NCBI GenBank assembly: GCA_963851385.1
Contig: CAWKPE010000003.1
Span: forward strand, 1-64,000
DNA length: 64,000 nt
Direction of reading: 5' to 3'
From: CAWEFA01 sp963851385
GTDB lineage: Bacteria > Bacteroidota > Bacteroidia > Bacteroidales > DTGW01
Shown here: one piece after another, positions 53,741 to 62,804 of the stretch
How positions within the stretch are numbered: position 1 is the first letter of the stretch
Layout: the number at the start of each line of letters is the position of its first letter
Notes under the pieces: generated by a model
Told to the model about the DNA's origin: nothing
The model's database searches: none
What the model saw: only the letters and a program-made list of their open reading frames with translations
Made by a program: the position numbers and the translations under genes

Positions 53741-54458
53741 TGTACTCCAGTATGCTGTTTAAACCTATTAATACTAAATTTTCTTCTACAAAGATGCTAT
53801 TTTTAGTTTTATTGGCAAAAAACTCAGCATCTCCACCTGTTAAAATTGTTTTCAGATTATCATATTCTTTTTTCATCGAAGTAATATATCCTTCAATCTC
53901 ATATATGATTCCGTTTTGTACTCCAGATTCAATTGCCTGATTTGTGTTTTTTCCTAAGAAGTTTTTAATATCTTTTCTGCTCAATAAAGGTAAATTCTCG
54001 GAAAATGTATTTAATGCCTTAAAACGGGTATCCAACCCGGGAGATATATTACCTCCTTTATATATTCCTGACTTATCAATAAAATCAAAAGTTATCATAG
54101 TGCCAGCATCAATAACTAATACCTCAGAAGCTGGAAATACAATTTGTGCACCGGCTATTGCAGCAATACGATCAGTGCCTTGAGTTGTTTTTGATTCATA
54201 TTGGTTTATAAAAGGCAAAGGTGTATCTCCGGTTAATTCAATAAATACAGGTAATATATATTGAAGATAATCTGTGAGGGATTCATTAGTTTTTCCAACA
54301 GAGGAAAGAATGCAATTCTCTATTTCTTTATATAATTGCGTTAATGCTTCTATATCGCCGGGATTAAGATCATCGAAAATTTTCAGTTCAACAATTTTCC
54401 CCTTGTCAAATATTGCAACTTTCGTGCGAGTATTTCCTATGTCAATTACTAAGTTCAA
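53727..54458 (-). CDS. coaX: Type III pantothenate kinase
   Basis: A 243-residue enzyme for the first step of coenzyme A synthesis (ATP + pantothenate). Motifs of the ASKHA fold: NLVIDIGNTRTKVAIFDKG (phosphate 1), GTDRIAAIAGAQIVFPASE, VLVIDAGTMITFDFIDKSG (phosphate 2), YKGGNISPGLDTRFKALN, and ILTGGDAEFF (adenosine). Type III kinases need a monovalent cation and are not feedback-inhibited by CoA. It is the first gene of the minus-strand envelope cluster; its last 14 bp overlap the next gene. Confidence 0.95.
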   Translation of the reverse strand: MNLVIDIGNTRTKVAIFDKGKIVELKIFDDLNPGDIEALTQLYKEIENCILSSVGKTNESLTDYLQYILPVFIELTGDTPLPFINQYESKTTQGTDRIAAIAGAQIVFPASEVLVIDAGTMITFDFIDKSGIYKGGNISPGLDTRFKALNTFSENLPLLSRKDIKNFLGKNTNQAIESGVQNGIIYEIEGYITSMKKEYDNLKTILTGGDAEFFANKTKNSIFVEENLVLIGLNSILEYNVRK

Positions 54459-54550
54459 AGTTTAAAGTTCAAAGTTCGAAAATCTGAAATCCCTTCACCA
54501 TTTATCCGGTTTCCAGATTCAGGTTTTCGTTCTCCGATTTTCGTTCTATG
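54451..54550. repeat. Degenerate word repeat (AAAGTTCAAAGTTTAAAGTT; GGTTTTCGTTCTCCG)
   Basis: Between mfd and coaX: aagttcaaagtttaaagttc followed by several ttttcgttct/ggtttccg words. A similar AAAGTTCAAA word reappears at 58115-58190 on the other side of mfd. Confidence 0.5.
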
Positions 54551-54559
54551 GTTTCCGTT

Positions 54560-56258
54560 TCACAAAGATACAATCTTCTTTAATAATTCAATGGCCTTAT
54601 TAACTGTGTCAATATTCTCAATGCTCATTGACAATTTATCTTTACCTTCTTTCATTTGAAATAATCGCGGATTCTTTTGTATAAAACCAAGAATCTGTTT
54701 AAAAATTGCCGACTGATAATAGGGTGATTTCTGATTGGCAACAAAATAAATAGTCATCCGGTTGTTCTTAATTGATATACGTTCGAAACCCAGTTTAATA
54801 GCCAGCCAACGAAGCCTCACTACATTCATTAAATCAATGGTCGGAGAAGGAAGAGTACCAAACCTGTCTATTAAATGTGTTTCAAATTGTTTAAGGTTTT
54901 CTTCGTCCTGTACATTGTCTAATTCGCGATAAAGCTTTATCCGTTCTGTTATATTTTCAATATAAATTTCAGGAAGCATAATTTCCAAATCAGTATCTAT
55001 GACGCAATCATTGACAAATTTAATTTCATCAAGGATGTTGGTTCTTGTCTGTTCAGACTCTTCTTTTTCTATATCAGGATTAAAAAACAAATCCCTGAAT
55101 TCTCCTTCTTTCAATTCCTGTAATGCCTCATTAAGTATTCGTTGATATGTTTCAAGGCCTATCTCAGCAATGAATCCGCTTTGCTCAGCACCTAAAAGAT
55201 TTCCAGCCCCGCGAATATCAAGATCATGCATAGCTATATTAAATCCGCTTCCTAATTCCGAAAAGTCTTCAATAGCCTTTAAACGGCGTCTGGCATCAGG
55301 AGTAAGCGTATTTAGCGGCGGGGCTATTAAATAACAAAATGCTTTTTTATTTGAACGGCCAACGCGACCTCGAAGCTGGTGCAAATCACTTAGTCCAAAA
55401 TGATGCGCTTCATTTACAAAAATGGTATTGGCATTCGGAATGTCAAGTCCTGATTCAATTATTGCAGTTGCTATCAACACATCGAAATTCCCATTGACAA
55501 AATCAAGCATTACTTTTTCAAGCTTCTCCCCTTCCATTTGTCCATGTGCAACCACAGTTTTAATTTCAGGTACAATCTGATTTATCTTTTTCTCGAGTTC
55601 ATAAATGTTTTGAATGCGGTTATTTATAAAGAATACTTGTCCTCCACGAGAAACCTCATACATTATTCCTTCACGGATAATGTCATCGTTGAATGTGTGC
55701 AATTCTGTTGATATTGGGTGCCTGTTAGGCGGAGGAGTATTTATAATCGCCAAATCACGTGCTCCCATCAATGAAAATTGCAATGTTCGTGGAATAGGTG
55801 TTGCTGTTAAAGTCAGTGTATCTACATTAAGTTTAAACCGTTTAAGCTTTTCTTTCATTGCTACACCAAATTTCTGCTCTTCGTCTATAATAAGCAGGCC
55901 AAGATCTTTGAATTTTATTTCCTTTCCAAGCAACTTGTGAGTACCAATAATAATATCTATTTTCCCAGTCTCAACTTTTCTGAGAGTTTCCTTTTGATCT
56001 TTTGCTTTCTTTAAACGGCTTATGTAATCTACTGAGCATGGAAAATCTTTTAACCTGTCGTTAAAGGTTTTGAAATGCTGCAAAGCAAGGATGGTTGTGG
56101 GAACTAGCATTGCAACCTGTTTGCTGTCAGCCACAGCCTTAAATGCTGCGCGAATAGCTACTTCGGTCTTTCCAAAACCGACATCGCCACATACAAGCAT
56201 ATCCATCGGATAGCTGGTTTCCATGCCTTTCTTTACAGCTTTTGTAGCCTTTATCCTG
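54560..56258 (-). CDS. mfd: Transcription-repair coupling factor, helicase and C-terminal part
   Basis: Continuation of the N-terminal part after a one-base frame break. From the break: IKATKAVKKGMETSYPMDML, Walker A in VCGDVGFGKTEVAIRAAF, IIDEEQKFGVAMKEKL (DEEQ box), LTLTATPIPRTLQFSLMGAR, then the second RecA lobe (IESGLDIPNANTIFVNEAHH, HQLRGRVGRSNKKAFCYLIA) and the TRCF C-terminal domain. Mfd removes RNA polymerase stalled at DNA damage and recruits UvrA. In the uninterrupted gene this would be residues about 558-1123. Confidence 0.93.
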
Positions 56259-57929
56259 GTCAGGAGTATCTTCGTATACAAATGAAGCTTCCAGTTCTTG
56301 CTGAAGGTATGTATCAGCGCTGAATTGAAATCCGGGTGCTGATTTTCTGCTTGCATAAAGTGCAATAAGTTCTTTAGCTATATCTTTTACTTTGCTTTTG
56401 GCAGTAGACTTTAGTTTTTGCCAAGCGCCGGTTCCTAATTTATAAATTTTCGGTTCTTCTCCATCTTTACTTTTAAATTTAGAAATCCGATGTAACGAAT
56501 GAATACCAACATAAAGAATATCGCCGTCACGATAAACCAGTTTGATTACTTCCTGCCAGCGCCCATTAATTTCTGCTTTCTCAATACCGCCAAATTTTCC
56601 GACACCATGATCTACATGAACTACATAATCTCCGGGATGGAGATCATTTAGTTCACTAATGACAAGAGCATCATTCCTGGTAAAATTTTGTTGAATTCGG
56701 TATTTATGATAACGTTCAAATATCTGGTGGTCCGTGTAAATGCAAATTTTTAAATCGTGATCTATAAAACCTGCATTAAGGCTTGCAACAATAGGAATAA
56801 AAGTTGTATCCTTATCAATACTTGAAAAAATTTCTTTTAGCCTTTCGAACTGTAAAGGATTTTCGCTACAAATTATACAAGTATATCCATTATTTTGTTT
56901 ATCACGAATATCATGAACCAGAAGTTCGAAGTTCTTGTTAAAAGCAGGTTGCGGAGATGTGTTGAAAGTAAATTTTAATGTACTGTTGAAATATTGTTGG
57001 CTGCTGCATTCAATTACTTTCATTTTTTTCAATGCAGAAACCAATTCTTCCGTATGAACCAGGTCGGGCATCAATTGAGCCTCATCTTCAGCATAACGAT
57101 CTTCATTATTATGCCATGGGCTTTTGAGTAATTCCTTTATTCTGTCAAGGGTAAATTGGAGATTACTAAACCAGATTACTGAATTTTCAGGCAAGTATTC
57201 TATAAATGATATTTTTGATTCATTTTTTTCAAATTTTTTAACATCCGGAACAATCTGAACTTTCTCAAACTTATCCACTGAAAGCTGGTTTTCAATGTCA
57301 AAACTGCGTATAGAATCAACTTCATCACCGAAAAAATCCAGCCGGTATGGATATTTAGCCGCATAAGAAAACACATCTACAATGCTACCACGTACAGAGT
57401 ATTGACCAGGCTCATAAACAAAATCCACACGTTCAAACTGGTACTCTTTCAAAGCATCTTTTAAAAATTCAATAGTAATTTTTTCACTTTTCTGAACCTG
57501 AATAGTATTTTGTAATAATTTATTTTTTGAAACGACTTTTTCAGCCAATGCTTCCGGATAAGTAATAATAAACAAATTTTCATTTTGCTCTTTCTGAACA
57601 ATATTATTGAGTAGTTCTGTTCGTTGAATAGTTCCTGAACTGTCAATAAGATTGCTTTGTCCGGGTCTTTTGTAAGAAGAAGGAAAAAGTTTTAGCTTGC
57701 TTTCTTCAATGACCGATAATAAATCATTGGCAAAATAGGATGCGTCTTCTTTTTCGGGCAGAACAATTAAATGCACCTGAGGTATATCAGCAGAAATATT
57801 GGCTGTAAATAAAGATAAAGATGAACCTGTCAAGCCAGGGATATTTATAATCGTATTACTTTTTGAAATAAGTGCTTTCCGAAACTCATTAAAATGCGGA
57901 TGTGTTTTATATAATAATTTTAAATCCAT
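56259..57929 (-). CDS. mfd: Transcription-repair coupling factor, N-terminal part (frame break at its end)
   Basis: Preferred start MDLKLLYKTHPHFNEFRKAL (57929); the frame can be extended to 58016 but that leader is not conserved. It contains the UvrB-like domains (about 1-330), the RNA polymerase interaction domain in LHPGDYVVHVDHGVGKFGGI, and the translocase beginning KVKDIAKELIALYASRKSAP. At SFVYEDTPDQ the frame goes wrong; dropping one C of the CC at 56255-56256 (plus strand) restores DQIKATKAVKKGME. Total length would be about 1123 residues, exactly as expected, so an assembly indel is likelier than gene loss. Confidence 0.92.
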
Positions 57930-58072
57930 TTCATCTGAAAATTGGAATGCAAAGGTAATTAAATGGAGGGAAAATATGTTGGAATCCTGAAACCGGAGAC
58001 CGGAACCCGCGGACAAGCATGAGTGAGAAAGGTAAAGGATTAAAAGGTTAAGGGTTTAAGATAAAAGGTTGA

Positions 58073-58138
58073 AAACCTCCAAGCGGTTAATAGGAAAAGA
58101 TTAAAAAAGAACTAAAGTTCAAAACCGCTAGGAGGTTT
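58073..58138. repeat. Intergenic palindrome AAACCTCCAAGCGGTT
   Basis: AAACCTCCAAGCGGTT (58073-58088) and AACCGCTAGGAGGTTT (58123-58138) are inverted copies with one mismatch, in the 230-bp region between divergent mfd and the MATE gene. A G+C-rich hairpin in AT-rich surroundings. Confidence 0.65.
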
Positions 58139-58252
58139 GGTTGTACTTATAAGAATTTTAAACTTTGAACATAAAACTTTAAACTCTCACTGTATTTTTC
58201 GTATTTCCTAATTTCATAGTATCATTGCAGAAAAATAGAAAGCTGATACTAA

Positions 58253-58300
58253 ATGAAGAAACCAATTATTTTATTGGAAAGTAATTATAAAATATTTTGA
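58253..58300 (+). CDS. 15-codon upstream frame overlapping the MATE start
   Basis: ATG at 58253 opens MKKPIILLESNYKIF and stops with TGA at 58298-58300, overlapping the TTG start of the transporter (58297-58299). It could be a leader peptide coupling translation, or the true N-terminus separated by a lost base. Confidence 0.25.
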   Translation: MKKPIILLESNYKIF

Positions 58301-59634
58301 AAACCGCCTCAAATGTAACATATAAAGAAATATTCCAGCTAAGTCTTCCCATAATGGCTGGGAGTGCTATAGAAAACGCAACTGCTATAATTAACACGGC
58401 CTTTCTTGGAAGAGTTGGTACAATTGCATTGGGTGCTGTGGCTATCGGTGGAATTTTTAATCTTGCATTAGTAATGCTGGGTTTCGGATTTGGAATCGGC
58501 ACTCAAATTATAATTGCAAGACGTTATGGTGAAAAGAATTACAGCGATATTGGAAACACCTTACATCATTCAATGGCTTTTCTTCTTCCGCTAGCAATAA
58601 TAATTTTCTTTTTAGTTCAGTACTTTGGTAAGTTCTTTTTTCATAACTTTTTAAAATCACCTGAAATTTATTCAGGTGTTATTGCATTTATGCATTACCG
58701 TATTTGGGGAATAGCATTTGCTTTTACAAATATTTTATTCAGGGCATTTTACACGGGTATTCAGAAAACCCGAGCAATTGGATATAGCAGTGCTATAATC
58801 GCCATTTTTAATATTTTCTTAGACTACTCCCTGATATTTGGAAATTTTGGTTTTCCAAAAATGGGAGTTGCCGGAGCCGGTTTATCTTCAGTAATTTCTG
58901 AAGTTGTAGGCACTTTGTTTCTTATGATTTATACAATTTCCCGGCGTGATATCAGCGAATTTGCATTAACGCGATTCGTAAAATTCAGTTTTGATCTTTT
59001 GGGAAAAATTTTCAAAGTAGCCAGTCCGGTGATGCTTCAATTTTCAATTTCATTCGGAGGATGGTTTGTTTTCTTCATGTTGGTGGAAAGAATGGGTGAA
59101 ATTCCGTTGGCAGCATCCAATATTATTCGCACTTTCTATATGATTGTTTTGTTACCTGTTTGGGGATATGCGGCAGCTACAAATACACTTGTAAGTTATA
59201 AAATGGGAAGTGCGGCAATTGAAGAAATATTACCTCTGGTAAGAAAAATAATCGGACTGAGCCTGCTGACTGTTTTATCACTTGTCCTGTTGACTAATTT
59301 ATTTTCACATTCGTTTTTTAAAATATATACTACCAATCAGGCTCTTATAGAGGCATGTCATCCTATCCTGATTGTTGTCAGCATCAGTTCTGTACTTGTT
59401 ACGTTTGCCGTAATACTGTTCAATGTCGTTTCAGGAACTGGTAAAACCAAAGTCACTTTATTTACCGAATGTTTTGTTATCAGCTTGTACGTGGCATGGA
59501 CCTATTTCCTGGTGCATCATGTTAAAGCGTCTATCGCAGTAGTGTGGACCGCGGAAATTTTGTATGGTATTGCTATGGCTGCAATATCAGGTCTGTACCT
59601 GAAGTTCGGGAACTGGAGAAAAGCGGTTGTATAA
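58297..59634 (+). CDS. MATE-family multidrug/Na+ efflux transporter
   Basis: A 445-residue inner-membrane protein with 12 predicted hydrophobic segments in two similar halves. The first half has IFQLSLPIMAGSAIENATAI and FLGRVGTIALGAVAIGGIF, the second IFKVASPVMLQFSISFGGWF and ILFNVVSGTGKTKVTLFTEC. Members export cationic drugs against Na+ or H+. The start is TTG: the first in-frame ATG would delete the conserved first helix. A 15-codon frame ends on top of this start. Confidence 0.9.
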   Translation: MKTASNVTYKEIFQLSLPIMAGSAIENATAIINTAFLGRVGTIALGAVAIGGIFNLALVMLGFGFGIGTQIIIARRYGEKNYSDIGNTLHHSMAFLLPLAIIIFFLVQYFGKFFFHNFLKSPEIYSGVIAFMHYRIWGIAFAFTNILFRAFYTGIQKTRAIGYSSAIIAIFNIFLDYSLIFGNFGFPKMGVAGAGLSSVISEVVGTLFLMIYTISRRDISEFALTRFVKFSFDLLGKIFKVASPVMLQFSISFGGWFVFFMLVERMGEIPLAASNIIRTFYMIVLLPVWGYAAATNTLVSYKMGSAAIEEILPLVRKIIGLSLLTVLSLVLLTNLFSHSFFKIYTTNQALIEACHPILIVVSISSVLVTFAVILFNVVSGTGKTKVTLFTECFVISLYVAWTYFLVHHVKASIAVVWTAEILYGIAMAAISGLYLKFGNWRKAVV

Positions 59635-59732
59635 TTAAACCTGTCTCTTTCTATATTATCTTTATAAAAATTTTATTTCGGCTGTAACATTTTATTATTC
59701 CAATTCGTCTGCTTAATTGAACGAAACAAAAT

Positions 59733-60218
59733 ATGACAGTTGAGGAATACAACATCAGCATTGATGCTTATTCAGACAATATTTACCGCTTTATTCTAAA
59801 AAACATAAAGGATATAGACAAAGCAAAGGATATTGTTCAGGATACTTACGAGAAGCTTTGGCTGAATGTCAAAAATGTATCTTATGAAAAAGTTCGCTCT
59901 TACCTTTTTACAGTTGCTTATCATACAATGATTGATTTGCTTAGACGAGAAAAGAAACAAGGCGATTTTAATTTGATTAAGCAAGACAACTATTCAAGCA
60001 ATAAACAATATTCGGATTTGAATGAAATTCTGCATGAAGCTTTAGGCAGATTGCCCGATGCACAACGTTCTGTCATTATGCTGAGGGATTATGAAGGATA
60101 TTCTTATGATGAAATAGCTCAGATTACCGGCCTGAATGAACCGCAAGTGAAAGTCTATATTTATCGAGGCCGGATGTTCCTTAAAGAATACATCGGGAAA
60201 ATTGAAACAGTTATTTAA
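59733..60218 (+). CDS. ECF RNA polymerase sigma factor
   Basis: A 161-residue sigma-70 family protein. Region 2: DNIYRFILKNIKDIDKAKDI then VQDTYEKLWLNV. Region 4: LGRLPDAQRSVIMLRDYEGY and YDEIAQITGLNEPQVKVYIY. It is followed after 6 bp by a membrane protein with anti-sigma features and then by a beta-barrel gene, so the three form one operon, probably an envelope-stress or surface-signal regulator. It is not linked to SusC/SusD genes, unlike the sigma factor at 8412. Confidence 0.93.
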   Translation: MTVEEYNISIDAYSDNIYRFILKNIKDIDKAKDIVQDTYEKLWLNVKNVSYEKVRSYLFTVAYHTMIDLLRREKKQGDFNLIKQDNYSSNKQYSDLNEILHEALGRLPDAQRSVIMLRDYEGYSYDEIAQITGLNEPQVKVYIYRGRMFLKEYIGKIETVI

Positions 60219-60224
60219 AAGAAA

Positions 60225-61295
60225 ATGATTATCAACCGGCAAAATTATGAAGCATATTTCCTCGATTATATCGAAGGAAAACTCAATGCGGCACAAGTTG
60301 CAGAATTGAAAATATTTCTTGCCGACAATCCTGATCTTAAAACAGAATTAGAAAGTTACGAACCTGTCACTCTTTTGCCCGACACAAATGTTTTCATTGA
60401 AAAAGATTCATTAAAAAAAGATATACTGAACATTTCAAACATTAACGAATCAAATTTTGAAGAATTCTGTATTGCACGTCTTGAAGGCGATTTGGATAAA
60501 AATACAGAAACCATTTTTGATTCATTTTTGCGTCAGCATCCGGATAAATTTAAAGAATACAAACTTTACTTACAAACCAGACTCAATCCAGATAAGAAAA
60601 TAATATTTAATGAAAAAAGAAAGCTAAAACATTTCAGGATTGCTTTGCAGAAAAAGTCAATTTTTACTGCAACAGCCGTAGCTGCATCACTGGCATTAAT
60701 ATTTTTAGCTTACAATATCGTAACAACTAAAAATATAACGAATAATAATGTCACTATAACATCACCAAAAGAAAACTCGGCAATGCATATTTTACGAAAC
60801 AATTTGAAATCATTGAAAGAAAATAAAATCGAAAAGCAATCTAAAAACCTGGACTTCAAAAAAGAAGAAAAAAATGAATTTATAAATATTGTCAACAAAG
60901 AAGAATTTAAAACAAAAAAGGAGGCTGCTTCACTCGAACCTCTAAAAAGTATTGAGCCAAACGAATTGAAAGTACTGTTTTTTCAGGCATCTCCTATAAT
61001 AGCACAAATTCAGTTGCAAGAGAAAAATAAAACTGCATCTGAGCCAAAAGATAAGTACCTTTCTCTTAATGAATATGCAGAGCAGGAAATTAAAAGCGTG
61101 ATTAAAAATCAGCAAGTTATTGATGAAAAAGGTCTAAATCTCTGGGCATTGGTAAAATCAGGCGCAAAGGAACTTGACCGACTGATTGGTACTAATGTAA
61201 ATTTAAAAAAGACAACTGATACAACTACAAATCGCACCAGGATTGAAATTAATACCGGTTTGCTGGGTTATTACTCTTCATCACAAAATAAATGA
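60225..61295 (+). CDS. Putative anti-sigma factor with duplicated N-terminal domain
   Basis: A 356-residue protein. Two similar helical modules lie in front: YFLDYIEGKLNAAQVAELKI (about 11-45) and FCIARLEGDLDKNTETIFDS (about 81-115), each like the sigma-binding helices of anti-sigma factors but without zinc ligands. One membrane helix follows at about 145-167 (SIFTATAVAASLALIFLAYN), then a Lys/Glu-rich periplasmic part (about 170-356) without a recognisable FecR domain. Position right after the ECF sigma gene gives the functional call; the duplication is my observation. Confidence 0.7.
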   Translation: MIINRQNYEAYFLDYIEGKLNAAQVAELKIFLADNPDLKTELESYEPVTLLPDTNVFIEKDSLKKDILNISNINESNFEEFCIARLEGDLDKNTETIFDSFLRQHPDKFKEYKLYLQTRLNPDKKIIFNEKRKLKHFRIALQKKSIFTATAVAASLALIFLAYNIVTTKNITNNNVTITSPKENSAMHILRNNLKSLKENKIEKQSKNLDFKKEEKNEFINIVNKEEFKTKKEAASLEPLKSIEPNELKVLFFQASPIIAQIQLQEKNKTASEPKDKYLSLNEYAEQEIKSVIKNQQVIDEKGLNLWALVKSGAKELDRLIGTNVNLKKTTDTTTNRTRIEINTGLLGYYSSSQNK

Positions 61296-61364
61296 TTGTA
61301 ACAATTAATATAAATAAACCGTCACATGATAACACGGATTTTAGAATTATATAAAAAATAAAAT

Positions 61365-62372
61365 ATGAGAAAGTTATTTTTAATATTTGGAATGTGTCTT
61401 TTTTTGGTTGTATTAAAAGGACAAAGTATCGATAGTACATCTAATATCAAAAAAGAAAATAAACAAGATGCAAACTTTGATACAACAGGTCATAAAGTGT
61501 TAGGAGATCGTCCTGAAATTATTAATAAAGGAGACACCACACGAATAAAGTTGGGAAAGAAAAACATTACCATTATTAAAGAAGAAAATGGCAAGACAAC
61601 TGTTCAAATTGATAAGTTGGACGAAGATAAAAATGACAGCATTGAAGAATCAGAACAAAACAAAGAAGATTATGCAGATAAGGATAATGATTTTCCAAAT
61701 TTTAACCGCTTTCATAAAAACCGGGAAAGTCATAAGTTTAATCCTCATTGGGGAGGCCTTGAACTTACGTTGAATAATTTCATGACTTCTGGTTTTTCCA
61801 TGAACTTACCAAAGGAAAGCCGTTTTCTGGAACTCAACGCAGGAAAATCGATTGGAGTAAGACTTAATGTGCTGGAGTATGCAATACCTATTTCAAGTAG
61901 ACAAGGTTTTGCAACCGGGTTAGGACTTGAATTCAACAGCTATTATTTTGACAGTGATTCCAATAATATTCAAAAAGAAAATGGATATATTGTTCCTAAA
62001 ATGAAACCCAAAGATGCCGGTGATTATTCTAAAAATAAAATGAAAGATACATATCTCACAATTCCTTTGGCTTATGAAATTCAATTTCCTTTAGGAAATA
62101 GTAAGCGGCCGTTGTATTTTTCAGCCGGTGTAATCGGTGGACTAAATCTTGGCTCTACCACAAAAGAGTATTATCAATTGAATGGCGAGGACAAAGAAGA
62201 TATTTCATCAGGCAACATCTACATAGCGCCTTTAAGGTTTGGATACCAGGTTCGGTTAGGTTACCGCAGAATACATTTGGTCGCCACGTATTATCAAACA
62301 ACACTGTTTGAACCTGGCAAAGGACCAGAAGTTCATCCTTTCGATATAGGAATTAAGGTGCTTAACTGGTAA
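61365..62372 (+). CDS. Outer-membrane beta-barrel protein (PorT-like)
   Basis: A 335-residue protein: signal peptide (1-20, LFLIFGMCLFLVVLKGQS), an acidic low-complexity linker (about 25-125, IDKLDEDKNDSIEESEQNKE), then a small barrel (about 128-335) with HWGGLELTLNNFMTSGFSMN, RQGFATGLGLEFNSYYF, YLTIPLAYEIQFPLG and RFGYQVRLGYRRIHLVATYY. It ends the sigma/anti-sigma operon and may be its regulated output or the sensor partner. No closer name can be given. Confidence 0.75.
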   Translation: MRKLFLIFGMCLFLVVLKGQSIDSTSNIKKENKQDANFDTTGHKVLGDRPEIINKGDTTRIKLGKKNITIIKEENGKTTVQIDKLDEDKNDSIEESEQNKEDYADKDNDFPNFNRFHKNRESHKFNPHWGGLELTLNNFMTSGFSMNLPKESRFLELNAGKSIGVRLNVLEYAIPISSRQGFATGLGLEFNSYYFDSDSNNIQKENGYIVPKMKPKDAGDYSKNKMKDTYLTIPLAYEIQFPLGNSKRPLYFSAGVIGGLNLGSTTKEYYQLNGEDKEDISSGNIYIAPLRFGYQVRLGYRRIHLVATYYQTTLFEPGKGPEVHPFDIGIKVLNW

Positions 62373-62804
62373 TTTGGAGTTGACTCTTCAGCAGCATCAT
62401 TATTATACTTCAATAAGCAACCTCCTACCTTAAGGCCGTGGCCACTGGGTCTCCAGCATACAAAGAATTTTAACCCATTATTATAAATTTTATCCGGACA
62501 TTAATATAATTTAATTTTGTCGCTGATTTTATTTAAATTCAAAATATGAACTTTCTTTGGCTTTATTACTTTTGAATAATTGTTATTTTATTTAATTTAT
62601 ATAATTGACATATAATTTATCTTGCAAGTCTTTTTAAACAAAAGTTTAACGAAGTCATGTTAAATGAAAATCATATAATAAGAAAAATTATCCATATAAA
62701 TTATTTTTTATACATTTGATTAGTCTATTGACACTCATCAATTAAATTTTGAAAAAATAATACTTATTGCGATTATCCATGCTTTAAATAAAATTAAGCT
62801 GAAT
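62373..62804. other. 432-bp gap before the last gene
   Basis: Mostly very AT-rich. A -7-like TACATTTG is at 62711-62718, 87 bp before the next start. A short G+C-richer patch (62425-62458) is unlike its surroundings. No gene supported. Confidence 0.4.

Noticed and set aside
62415..62458. Relic of an FtsX/MacB permease C-terminus on the minus strand (reads YAGDPVATALR then stop)
   Set aside because: Only about 11 residues fit and the upstream frame has no permease-like sequence; too short to support.
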